Part shown: positions 7,990-16,296 of the stretch, piece by piece
Numbering within the stretch: position 1 is the first letter of the stretch
Layout of the letters: each line of letters starts with the position of its first letter
NCBI GenBank assembly: GCA_034090805.1
Contig: JAXDRV010000062.1
Span: forward strand, 1-17,039
Length of the DNA stretch: 17,039 nucleotides
DNA from: Ornithomonoglobus_A sp034090805
GTDB taxonomy: Bacteria; Bacillota; Clostridia; UBA1381
Reading direction: 5' to 3'
Notes under the pieces: generated by a model
What the model was told of the DNA's origin: nothing
Seen by the model: only the letters and a program-made list of their open reading frames with translations
The model's database searches: none
Translations under genes and position numbers: made by a program

Positions 7990-9491
7990 TCCTGAAGCTC
8001 CTTTGTATACCGTTCTCCGCCTGCCTCTTTCCATTCCTTTATAAATTTATCATAGTTGTCAAATGATTCCGTACCGCATATGAATTTTATTGCATAGTCG
8101 GATATTATTTGATTCATAACCTGCATATTATTTGCTGTTTCTATTGACAGCGGCATACCGGAAGTACCTCTCACTTCAATTAAATACGGTTTAAGAACCG
8201 TATCATTTAATTGCTCAAAAGTATTGTACATGACTTCATCTTTTCTAAGTCTTGCCAACCAATATTTAGGATAGTTCTCTCTGTCTACTCCTATAGAATA
8301 ATAATTGGAATATGATTTTTCATCAAAAAACTTAGGCAGAATAGGATAGTACTTATCATCCTCAACAGTATAGTGAACTCCCTCTTCTCCAATGGATATT
8401 TTTCTGAAATTATTCGTTTCCAGCTTTGCGTCAATATATTTTATTACCTCTTCCGGATACTTGCAGCTCTTAGGAATAAAACTAATTAAATCCCATCCGT
8501 AAGAGCCCATTACACAACCAAATCCTTGCTCACCGTTTTTCCCTTTTGGAGGTATCATGTATTCCACCTCCGCACCCGGCTGATTTGCCTTAAGCGCGCT
8601 TAGATTTGTTGAAGCATCCACCCAGCCAAACGGCATAATTATTGCTTTTCCGCTTGTAAATTTCTCATTTACGGTAGCTGTTTTGTTTACGGGAAATTCA
8701 TTGTCCAGCAAGCCCTCATTATATAGTTGATTTAAATACTGTAAATATTCTTTATATTGAGGTAGCTCGATTCTGTCTATCAGTGTTCCGTTTACTTGCA
8801 TAATTTCTACCGGCACTCCAAAGGCTCCAAGTAATCCCGGAATGTTATAACCTGTTGAGCTGATTGTTAAAGGAATAGTTGAACTTCCATTACCGTTAGG
8901 ATCCTTTTCCTTTATTTCCCTTAAAAATTCTGTAAATTCATCAATTGTTTCAGGCATTTTTATTCCTGCTCTTTCAATTAAATCTTTGCGTACGGCCAAA
9001 GCTTCATTAATAATTGGTTTATCAGGGTCAGCTCCGCCGCCTGACGGTATGCCATAAATTTTACCATTTACTTTTGCAGTTTCCAGCATATCTCTTCCTA
9101 CAGATTTGATTATGTTTTGACCGTACTTTTCAATTAAATCGGTCAAATCTGTTAATGCGCCTTGATTTGCAAAATCTATATATCTCGCCCTGCCTATGCC
9201 CTTAATTGTTATACAATCATAAGAAGAATCACCTGAGGTCATAATCAAATTTAATTTGTCTTCCCATTTTTCCTGAGGAAGCATATCATATTGAACCTTA
9301 TATCCTGTAACTTCTTCAACTACCTCTGCAACAGGATATGTATTATAATCTTCCTTTATATATGGGTTTAATTGTTTAATTACAGGTTTTGTATCTGTGC
9401 CCACTGTTTCATTTTTTTCTGAACATCCTGCCATCATTGCACATACTGTGGCAGTAATTAAAAACATTGATATTATCTTTCTGAATTTCAT
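7962..9491 (-). CDS. Extracellular solute-binding lipoprotein (sugar ABC-transporter type, LipO/LplA-like)
   Basis: The 509-residue product starts with a lipoprotein signal (MKFRKIISMFLITATVCAMM) and a lipobox M-A-G-C with the lipidated Cys at residue 23. The body matches the long family of solute-binding proteins: 'KLNLIMTSGDSSYDCI' near the N terminus, 'NGKIYGIPSGG', 'RKDLIERAGIKMPETIDEF', 'KDPNGNG', 'GEEGVHYTV', and a C-terminal region ending in 'EWKEAGGERYTKELQEWY'. About 500 residues is normal for the LipO/YtcQ type, which usually binds oligosaccharides, often acidic ones, for an ABC importer. AAAGGA (9503-9508) lies 11 bases before the ATG. The permease partners normally next to such genes are absent from this window. 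Placement between a surface glycan-binding protein and a lyase suggests it captures the lyase products; this is inference, and the ligand is not known. Confidence 0.92.
   Translation of the reverse strand: MKFRKIISMFLITATVCAMMAGCSEKNETVGTDTKPVIKQLNPYIKEDYNTYPVAEVVEEVTGYKVQYDMLPQEKWEDKLNLIMTSGDSSYDCITIKGIGRARYIDFANQGALTDLTDLIEKYGQNIIKSVGRDMLETAKVNGKIYGIPSGGGADPDKPIINEALAVRKDLIERAGIKMPETIDEFTEFLREIKEKDPNGNGSSTIPLTISSTGYNIPGLLGAFGVPVEIMQVNGTLIDRIELPQYKEYLQYLNQLYNEGLLDNEFPVNKTATVNEKFTSGKAIIMPFGWVDASTNLSALKANQPGAEVEYMIPPKGKNGEQGFGCVMGSYGWDLISFIPKSCKYPEEVIKYIDAKLETNNFRKISIGEEGVHYTVEDDKYYPILPKFFDEKSYSNYYSIGVDRENYPKYWLARLRKDEVMYNTFEQLNDTVLKPYLIEVRGTSGMPLSIETANNMQVMNQIISDYAIKFICGTESFDNYDKFIKEWKEAGGERYTKELQEWYKEKQSQ
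7998..8004 (-). promoter_or_regulatory. Ribosome binding site deciding the start of the PL8 lyase
   Basis: AAAGGAG lies 8 bases before the ATG at 7989 and within the last codons of the solute-binding protein gene. It supports the shorter lyase start, which places the signal peptide at the N terminus. Confidence 0.8.
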
Positions 9492-9511
9492 ATGATCACC
9501 ATTCCTTTCAA

Positions 9512-12500
9512 CTAATTACAATTTAAAATTCTACATATAATTGTCGCGGCTTCGGCTCGTGTGGCAGTTTTTTTTGGCATAAAACAGTTATTATCCATGC
9601 CGCTCATCATCCTAATCTTACTGCAATTGTCCACAAAATCCACAGCCCATAAACTTATTTCAGATTTATCCGCAAATTCAATAGCTTCACCCACCTCAGA
9701 CGAACAGTTTAGGTACCGAAACAACCTATAAGATGCTACTGCAATTTCTTCTCTGGTAATTTCATCATTTGGATTGAATTCCTGATTGTTTCCTACCATC
9801 ATTCCGCACAATGCAACCTTTTTGATTGCTCTATAATACCAATCATTTTCGTATACATCTGAAAAATAAACAGAACCACTGTCTTCACTATCAATGATAT
9901 TTGATATCATTTGTGCAAACTCAGCTCTTGTAACACTTTTATCCGGATAGAAAAACTCATTTTCAACACCTTTTACTATACCTCTGCTGTACAACTCCTC
10001 AATACTTGCTTTAGCCCAATGGTTTGCAATGTCTAAGAATATATATTCAGGCGCTGCATTGGGCTTATCGGTAACAGTGGGATTTTTTACAGGTGTTGAC
10101 ACACTGCCGCCTCCACCTCCGCCTCCGCCGGAGGATACATTTGTCCTTTTAATATTTATAGATTTACTGCTTGGGATTCCCTCAATTCCAAAAAGATTTT
10201 TCGGAGTCACCGTTACCGTAACTGTACCCGCTGTGTTCGATGGTATTTTGAAAACGTCGGAACCTGATAAAGTTTGTGTTCCGTATCTCCATTCAATTTG
10301 AGGTTCAGCTTTATTCTGACCTCTATCTTCCATAACGTACGAAAGCTTTAGAACTCCTCCTGGGTAATCCGATCCCGAAACAGAAATTGATGTAATTCTG
10401 GGAATCAATTTCTTATTTTCTTCAAGCAAGTATTCTGTTTTTTGTGAATACACAAATTTAATAATTGTTTCGGGAAGACAAGCCACTCTGCTTTGAGCAA
10501 ACAATATATCTCCGTACTGCAATGACTGCGCTGCCGATACCGCATTTCTTATATCGTCATTAATTTCTTTTCTGACGCTCTGGCAGGTCAATTTTTTTAT
10601 AACGCTGCCTTTCATTATTCCCAATTTAATTATTTGTTCTTTCTGCCATTCAATATATAATTCTTCCTCTGAATTCCTTATGAACATTCCTTCATTGTCT
10701 GCTTCAAGAATCAGTTTGCCATTTGATTTAAATCCGGTTTCGCAAACAGATTCTTCATTCAGCACACATGATATTCTGTCATTGGATACTTTTATATTCA
10801 TATCACCTATTTGAAATTCTGCATTGTCACCTGAATAATCGGCATCCATATACCATGTGTATAAATTCAAATCAACCTCAGGTATTTTCCTGAAAATACT
10901 GTTTTGTGTCAGATTTACGCAGCCGTTTACAACTTCTATCGCATTTGCACTTTGTGTTAATTCATTGTCCAAAAACCAATCATCCGACAACACCTGCCCA
11001 TCCTGATAGGTTGAAAAATCATCAGTTATGCTGTTTTTTGATATTTCCACATAATACAGCTTAGAATAAATTTCATTTAATTTTGATAGATAGTTATTTT
11101 TTGAATCTACTGAATACAACAAGTTTATTAATTCCTCAACCGATTTACATTGCTCCATAATTTCGTTATATTTGCTCTCTGTAATATCCGTGTTTTCAAG
11201 TGCAGTAATAATTTGCTCAATCTTAACTCTTGTATTCTTTTCAATTTCAATCTTGCTTTCTAATTTGGAAATACGCTCTGTCAACTCACTCCTGCAAATG
11301 CCATCAACCATTTCGTTTAATCTTTCTTTGACTTCCGCCAGCATTTGTTCGTTATACTCTTCCTCTGCTTTGGCTAATTCTGCTGATAATTTCTCAAATA
11401 TGTCCATGCTTTCCTGAGAATATCTTTGAACCTTCAAGTCACCATATTCCACATTATATGAAGCATCACCGTTATTACAGGTAAAGTTTAAACGATCTAA
11501 AACAGCCGGATTTAAAGCAACCGAAATAGTGGCATCCCATTTAGATTTTGGCGTCCCTTCTAAAGGATATACCTTTAATGATATTGCATCCTTATCTCCG
11601 GTCATTTTTATCATCGCCGCAAACCTATAGATTTTATTAGGCTCTATACTTTCTGAACCGTATACAATTCCCATATTATTAACTTTTATAAAAGGAATAA
11701 GATTATCAGCCCCATTTTGATGAATCATACCTATCATGATAGGAGTGTACTCACCATCTGAAGTTCCAAATTCAAGTTTTTGTGACTGTGTTCCTGCAGA
11801 CGCCGGTATAAAACCGCTCATTAACCAACTAATATAGTAACAATCATCACCGTCTGCTTTAATCGGCTGCTGCATTTTTCTCATATAATAATTCGTAGAA
11901 TTTCCCGGTATACTTATTGTATTATGATCGGTTACTACAACAGCTTCATTTTCAATCTGTTTTGCTGACCCAATATCAGCCTTTGAGCCTATCAGCCAGC
12001 CGCCGGAAAAGCCTTTTAATGCGTCAGCACTGTTTAATTCCCGAATATTCTTAACCGGCGTATTTGGTTCATAATCAAAATCCTCATAGCAAACATTAAT
12101 GTTCTGAGGGATTAATATTTCGGCAAAAGCCGCATTTCCGATTTTATCAGCGTTATTAACCGGCGTAATCTCTGCTTTTAATGTCTTTCCCAAATCATCG
12201 GCGGTCACAGTGTAATTCTTCGTCTGTGCAATTAAAACATTATCACGGTACCACTTAAAGATTGGTCCTTTATCGTTTTCACATTCATTCTCCGAATATG
12301 TAAACTCAGCAATCAACGTACCCCCTATGATTGCATCACCTTTAATGGTTATATCACCTATCTTGGGAATCGTACTGTCTATAAATTGCATTAATTTTGC
12401 GTATCTGTCTGCCAAAGCAGCTTTTAAAGCCACGTCGGATACACTGTCAATCCATAACTTTGACTGTTCCGCATCTGACAGCTTTTTACTTTCTTCCGCT

Positions 12501-13930
12501 TTCTGCAAATACTGCTCTGCATATTCACCTGCAATGTCCTGTATAAGTAAATTTAATTTCTCTGTTAATTGATTTTTCAGTGTGCCCTCTTCCAAAGCGG
12601 CTACCGCCTGCACTGCCTCATCGATTTTTTCCTTTGTCTTGTCATGTTCAGCTGTTTCCGTTAAAATAACAGCCGTTCTTTCCGCTATCAAAGTTGATAA
12701 TTTTTTCTTTAAATTATCATCGTTTATAACGCTCAAATCAATATTTTCAAGCTCCTGCCTAGTCTGTGCGCCGGTAATCTTCACAACAACATCATACAGA
12801 TCTTTATATTGATTAATTATCGCCATATATTCGGATTTATATTGAGCAGATGATGCTTCGGCAACGGTAAGAGCCGATTCATAATTTTTTACATCAAGAT
12901 TTTCTGCAAACCTGTCTAATTCCGTAAAAATCGAATTTCGCGTGTCAAGCTCTGCGATTTTACAGTTTAAAATAGATTTTAGTATTCCCGATTCCAGTGT
13001 ATCCACCTTTTCTTTTGCCGAAATCAAGTCTGCTTTGGCAGTACTGCTGTTTACATACACGCTCTGCTTTGCCTTATTTACAAGTTCCTCCGATTCCGCT
13101 TCTTGTAGGTCATATGCTTCGCAAACAGCACCGCTTATTGCCATATCCGCCTTTTGCTCCTTGGAGTTTGAAGCTCGGAAATGATACGAAACCTTACTGT
13201 ATGAAATTGAGCTGTTATATTCCTTTGTGAGCTGATACTCACCGTTAAACTCCTCTGTTTCCGGATAAATTGCCAGTGACATTTTGTCCGATGAATCAGA
13301 GCTTGCTTCAATTTTTAATATCATATTATACCATACGCCCGGCAATATTTCATTAGTTCCGAAAACTATATTACTGTCACCTGTATAATATGATATAAAT
13401 GGAACTGTTTTTCCGTCAGAGTTTGCAGCAAACCCCGCTCCAGCTCTCATTCCCAAATCCAGCATAAGCGCGTCAAAGTTCACGGCAGACCCTGACGTTG
13501 GAATTTGCATTAAAGAAAACCCATCATTTTCGCCTAAGTATTGCTTCCACTTAATATAATAAACAGTAGTCTGTTCGGGGTTAAGAGTAATAGGATTTTT
13601 TAAAGTTCTTGTCGGTCTTTGAGGCACATTTGCCAAGGTATTGGTACTATAGCTTCTCTTAATCGCGTGTTCCTCTCCAACGCCGATTATTTCAAATCTG
13701 TTATCTCTCCATGGCGTTGATGTTCCTTCAACCAAGAACCCCCCGGTAAAATAATCATTGCCTGTTTTGTTTTCATCATACTGCATAAAGTCCGTTCCGA
13801 CATCACCGACAAAATCCTCTTTAAATACAGGCTTCTTTTCCGCTTCGAGTGCATTGACACCTAACGGCGTCAATGCACTTTGCATAATAATAAAACTTGA
13901 CAAGAAAAACGCAATTAGTTTATTTTCCAT
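9512..13930 (-). CDS. Large S-layer-anchored (SLH) surface protein with lectin-like and Ig-like modules
   Basis: The 1472-residue product begins with a signal peptide (MENKLIAFFLSSFIIMQSAL). Parts in order: lectin-like module A (37-275; 'FKEDF', 'YYIKWKQYLGEN', 'EASSDSSDKMSLAIYP'); a long charged helical stalk (276-520); an Ig-like domain (523-606; 'FKWYRDNVLIAQ'); lectin-like module B (612-838; 'YYISW', 'DAISLKVYP'); a second helical segment (838-965); a more divergent beta-sandwich-like region (968-1092; 'DDFSTYQDGQ'); a third helical stretch; an Ig-like domain (1178-1262); an eight-glycine linker (1268-1275); and three SLH repeats (about 1298-1349, 1355-1408, 1417-1470) carrying VTRAEF, ITREEI and ATRAEA. 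SLH repeats attach proteins to pyruvylated secondary cell-wall polymers. GAGGGG upstream supports the start at 13930, and the gap to the preceding gene is 11 bases. I infer a cell-surface polymer-binding protein. No enzyme motif was seen. Confidence 0.9.
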   Translation of the reverse strand: MENKLIAFFLSSFIIMQSALTPLGVNALEAEKKPVFKEDFVGDVGTDFMQYDENKTGNDYFTGGFLVEGTSTPWRDNRFEIIGVGEEHAIKRSYSTNTLANVPQRPTRTLKNPITLNPEQTTVYYIKWKQYLGENDGFSLMQIPTSGSAVNFDALMLDLGMRAGAGFAANSDGKTVPFISYYTGDSNIVFGTNEILPGVWYNMILKIEASSDSSDKMSLAIYPETEEFNGEYQLTKEYNSSISYSKVSYHFRASNSKEQKADMAISGAVCEAYDLQEAESEELVNKAKQSVYVNSSTAKADLISAKEKVDTLESGILKSILNCKIAELDTRNSIFTELDRFAENLDVKNYESALTVAEASSAQYKSEYMAIINQYKDLYDVVVKITGAQTRQELENIDLSVINDDNLKKKLSTLIAERTAVILTETAEHDKTKEKIDEAVQAVAALEEGTLKNQLTEKLNLLIQDIAGEYAEQYLQKAEESKKLSDAEQSKLWIDSVSDVALKAALADRYAKLMQFIDSTIPKIGDITIKGDAIIGGTLIAEFTYSENECENDKGPIFKWYRDNVLIAQTKNYTVTADDLGKTLKAEITPVNNADKIGNAAFAEILIPQNINVCYEDFDYEPNTPVKNIRELNSADALKGFSGGWLIGSKADIGSAKQIENEAVVVTDHNTISIPGNSTNYYMRKMQQPIKADGDDCYYISWLMSGFIPASAGTQSQKLEFGTSDGEYTPIMIGMIHQNGADNLIPFIKVNNMGIVYGSESIEPNKIYRFAAMIKMTGDKDAISLKVYPLEGTPKSKWDATISVALNPAVLDRLNFTCNNGDASYNVEYGDLKVQRYSQESMDIFEKLSAELAKAEEEYNEQMLAEVKERLNEMVDGICRSELTERISKLESKIEIEKNTRVKIEQIITALENTDITESKYNEIMEQCKSVEELINLLYSVDSKNNYLSKLNEIYSKLYYVEISKNSITDDFSTYQDGQVLSDDWFLDNELTQSANAIEVVNGCVNLTQNSIFRKIPEVDLNLYTWYMDADYSGDNAEFQIGDMNIKVSNDRISCVLNEESVCETGFKSNGKLILEADNEGMFIRNSEEELYIEWQKEQIIKLGIMKGSVIKKLTCQSVRKEINDDIRNAVSAAQSLQYGDILFAQSRVACLPETIIKFVYSQKTEYLLEENKKLIPRITSISVSGSDYPGGVLKLSYVMEDRGQNKAEPQIEWRYGTQTLSGSDVFKIPSNTAGTVTVTVTPKNLFGIEGIPSSKSINIKRTNVSSGGGGGGGGSVSTPVKNPTVTDKPNAAPEYIFLDIANHWAKASIEELYSRGIVKGVENEFFYPDKSVTRAEFAQMISNIIDSEDSGSVYFSDVYENDWYYRAIKKVALCGMMVGNNQEFNPNDEITREEIAVASYRLFRYLNCSSEVGEAIEFADKSEISLWAVDFVDNCSKIRMMSGMDNNCFMPKKTATRAEAATIICRILNCN

Positions 13931-13941
13931 AATTGTCCCCT

Positions 13942-16281
13942 CTATTTTATTTTACAGCATTTGGTAATCGGCTTCAATTTACCGATGTCATTCTCCCAAT
14001 ACATTACTCTTATTAGGTTTGTATTATCCGAAATATTATTAATTGTATTGCTTATCATTTGTTCCTGATAGCAAGGCTGATAATTTATATCCAATGCTAT
14101 TAATTCCTCGCCGCTGTCTGTACTTTTATATTGTGCAACAATAAACTTGCCGTAATAAATGCTTTTATTTTTATTTATCAGAGTATAGCTAAGCGTTTCA
14201 TCTGATATTGTGCTGTTAGTTGTTAACAAAATACCGCTGTTTTCTGCATTGCCTAACTTAGCCAACATATCATCTTTCAATACACTTTCCGGTAGCTCAC
14301 TTATCAATTCCTCAGCATTTCCATTAATGAGGGCAGTATCGAGCTCGTTTATCTTACTGCTGTCGTATACCTCTATTTTTAATCCTCCAAAGGTATTTAC
14401 ACTGCAATGATGTGAGTATAAATAAATATTAGTCAAATATGGCTTCGCTATCGTAATTCCCTCTTTTAAATAACTCCATCCTGCCGGCTCTTTAATATTA
14501 TCATTATCTCTGTAAACCTTATAATAAATATTATCCTTCAAATCTTCGCTTGACGCATCAATTCTGACCACAAAATTATATACATCATTTGTCCACAAAT
14601 TATCAGTTGTAGATTCACCGTTTGCATATCCGTAATATTGCGCCTGCGCCGCAGACTTGACAAATCCAAAATTCAATCCGGATCCCTCATTATCAGAAAA
14701 ATCAATTCTTTGATATGATGTGTAATTTGCAATCGGTGTTGATACCTTTTGTTTCCATTTTATATAATACACCTTATTACCATTGGTATCAATCGGCGTT
14801 GACAGCTGTCTGATATATGTATTATTGTTCGCTTGTCTTCCTTCAAATTCAATCATATTGTTAGTAACAGCAGTTGCATTTGTTATGTCATTTGCTTTTT
14901 CTATATTGTAGCCGGATGCCGATTTCCAGCCTGTTGCAAATCCGTTTTGATAGCTTGGCGCTTTAATATCATTTTCGATAGTTGTTTCATCAGCTAAAAC
15001 ATAATTGGTGTTGCTGACCTTAACTGCCTGTGATGTTTTGGAGACACCGTTGTATCTTGCGGTAACCGAAATATCATGTCCAATGTCATCAATTGCAGTG
15101 TCATAGTATGCTTTTGTTTCACCTGATATTTCAACTCCGTCTTTCAGCCATTGATATTCAGCCTCTCCGGTTTCATTTTCATATCGGCATACAGCATAAA
15201 GCCTTGCACAGGCATTATCCGTTTTCCCCTCAATGCTCACCTCTGTCAGTACGGGAGTATTCGGAATATTGGCTTTTGCCACGGTTAATTCCTCACTTAA
15301 CAGCTGATATGCCTTTGACGTATCAGAAATCTCCGATAATGCCGCTTCCGCCTGCGAACAGGTATCGTTTGTAGGATTATTATATGCATTAAGCACCTTG
15401 TTTTCTGCATTCATTAACGCATTGACATCAGTTTCAGCAGAGAATCTTTCCGCAAAAACATCAGATATTCCCAAATCAGCTTTACCGTCAGTCGTTTGCG
15501 AAGCTCTAAAATGATAATTCACAGTGTTATATGTACTGTTTCCGTTCCATTCTACACTTCCATCCCAATCGCCTTTAAATTTATCGGATATCGGATAAAC
15601 TTTCAATGACAATTTATCCTTTGTATCGCTGGGATTTGCTTCCATTCTCATCACCATTTTGTACCAATTGCCTTTTTCAATTGCAACGGTCGGATAAACA
15701 ATTGTTCCCGAATAATGATTAGATACAAACGGCCTTAACGTATTGTTTATACGGCAAATTCCTGCGCCTGTTCTGTTCAGAATATCCAGCATACACGCAT
15801 CAAAGCTATAATCTGACGGGCTGCTCATTTCAGCAAAGCCGAGATTCTCACCTACATATTGATTCCACGATATATAATAAATTTGTTTTGATGTCGTGCC
15901 TGCGTTAATTGCATTTTCGCTCTTCAATGTTCTTCCTAAGCGCTGAGCAACTGCTGCCGATGGTACATCTCCCGAATAATCTCTTTTTAATGTATTGCCC
16001 CCTATGCTGTCTGTGACTGCCAAAAACCTATTCGGACGGTTTGCAATTGCTGCTGTTGTATTATTGATAAAATATCCGTTGGAAAACCACTCATTTGCGC
16101 TTGAGTTTGCGTCAACAGCAGCAGCGTCCTGCCCCTGAGCAGTCGCCCATGAAAAATCCTCCTTAAATATGACCGTCGGAGACACCTTTGTATTTTCCTC
16201 CGCAAGAACCGCCGCGCCGCCCATTGCATTGGAAGCCGTTACCGCTGCCACTAAAACACATAATAAAATTTTTTTAATCAT
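13942..16281 (-). CDS. Secreted multi-module protein with two lectin-like modules and an Ig-like domain
   Basis: The 779-residue product has a clear signal peptide (MIKKILLCVLVAAV..., likely cleavage after VLA near residue 27). I chose the ATG at 16281 because AGGAGG (16291-16296) sits 9 bases upstream of it; the ATG at 16290 would directly abut that site. Order of parts: lectin-like module A (about 40-281; 'FKEDFS', 'YYISWNQYVGEN', 'KDKLSLKVYP'), a helical segment (283-339), an Ig-like beta domain (342-422; 'YQWLKDGVEISG'), lectin-like module B (442-642; 'YYIKWKQKV', 'DASSEDLKDN'), a short helical stretch, and a beta-rich tail (681-779; 'GKFIVAQY'). The tail resembles the end of the lyase at 4582-7989. 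Order and sequence make it a paralogue of the next gene, which ends in SLH repeats instead. There is no catalytic signature. I infer a glycan-binding or scaffold protein outside the cell; the exact ligand is unknown. Confidence 0.85.
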   Translation of the reverse strand: MIKKILLCVLVAAVTASNAMGGAAVLAEENTKVSPTVIFKEDFSWATAQGQDAAAVDANSSANEWFSNGYFINNTTAAIANRPNRFLAVTDSIGGNTLKRDYSGDVPSAAVAQRLGRTLKSENAINAGTTSKQIYYISWNQYVGENLGFAEMSSPSDYSFDACMLDILNRTGAGICRINNTLRPFVSNHYSGTIVYPTVAIEKGNWYKMVMRMEANPSDTKDKLSLKVYPISDKFKGDWDGSVEWNGNSTYNTVNYHFRASQTTDGKADLGISDVFAERFSAETDVNALMNAENKVLNAYNNPTNDTCSQAEAALSEISDTSKAYQLLSEELTVAKANIPNTPVLTEVSIEGKTDNACARLYAVCRYENETGEAEYQWLKDGVEISGETKAYYDTAIDDIGHDISVTARYNGVSKTSQAVKVSNTNYVLADETTIENDIKAPSYQNGFATGWKSASGYNIEKANDITNATAVTNNMIEFEGRQANNNTYIRQLSTPIDTNGNKVYYIKWKQKVSTPIANYTSYQRIDFSDNEGSGLNFGFVKSAAQAQYYGYANGESTTDNLWTNDVYNFVVRIDASSEDLKDNIYYKVYRDNDNIKEPAGWSYLKEGITIAKPYLTNIYLYSHHCSVNTFGGLKIEVYDSSKINELDTALINGNAEELISELPESVLKDDMLAKLGNAENSGILLTTNSTISDETLSYTLINKNKSIYYGKFIVAQYKSTDSGEELIALDINYQPCYQEQMISNTINNISDNTNLIRVMYWENDIGKLKPITKCCKIK

Positions 16282-16290
16282 GTTAAACAT

Positions 16291-16296
16291 CCTCCT
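16291..16296 (-). promoter_or_regulatory. Ribosome binding site deciding the start of the 779-residue surface protein
   Basis: AGGAGG directly abuts the ATG at 16290 but lies 9 bases before the ATG at 16281, so the latter is the likely start. The stop codon of the preceding gene (16295-16297) overlaps this site, which implies coupled translation. Confidence 0.8.

Noticed and set aside
7990..8034. Longer N terminus for the lyase beginning at 8034
   Set aside because: It would place 15 charged residues before the signal peptide and deepen the overlap with the upstream gene, while a good ribosome binding site supports 7989.
10029..10301. Plus-strand frame with a run of prolines
   Set aside because: The prolines are the reverse complement of the glycine linker in the SLH protein, so this is a shadow frame.
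5032..16164. DNA-level recent duplication of the lectin modules
   Set aside because: The five copies share spaced protein motifs but differ at most other positions, so no long near-identical DNA repeat is visible.
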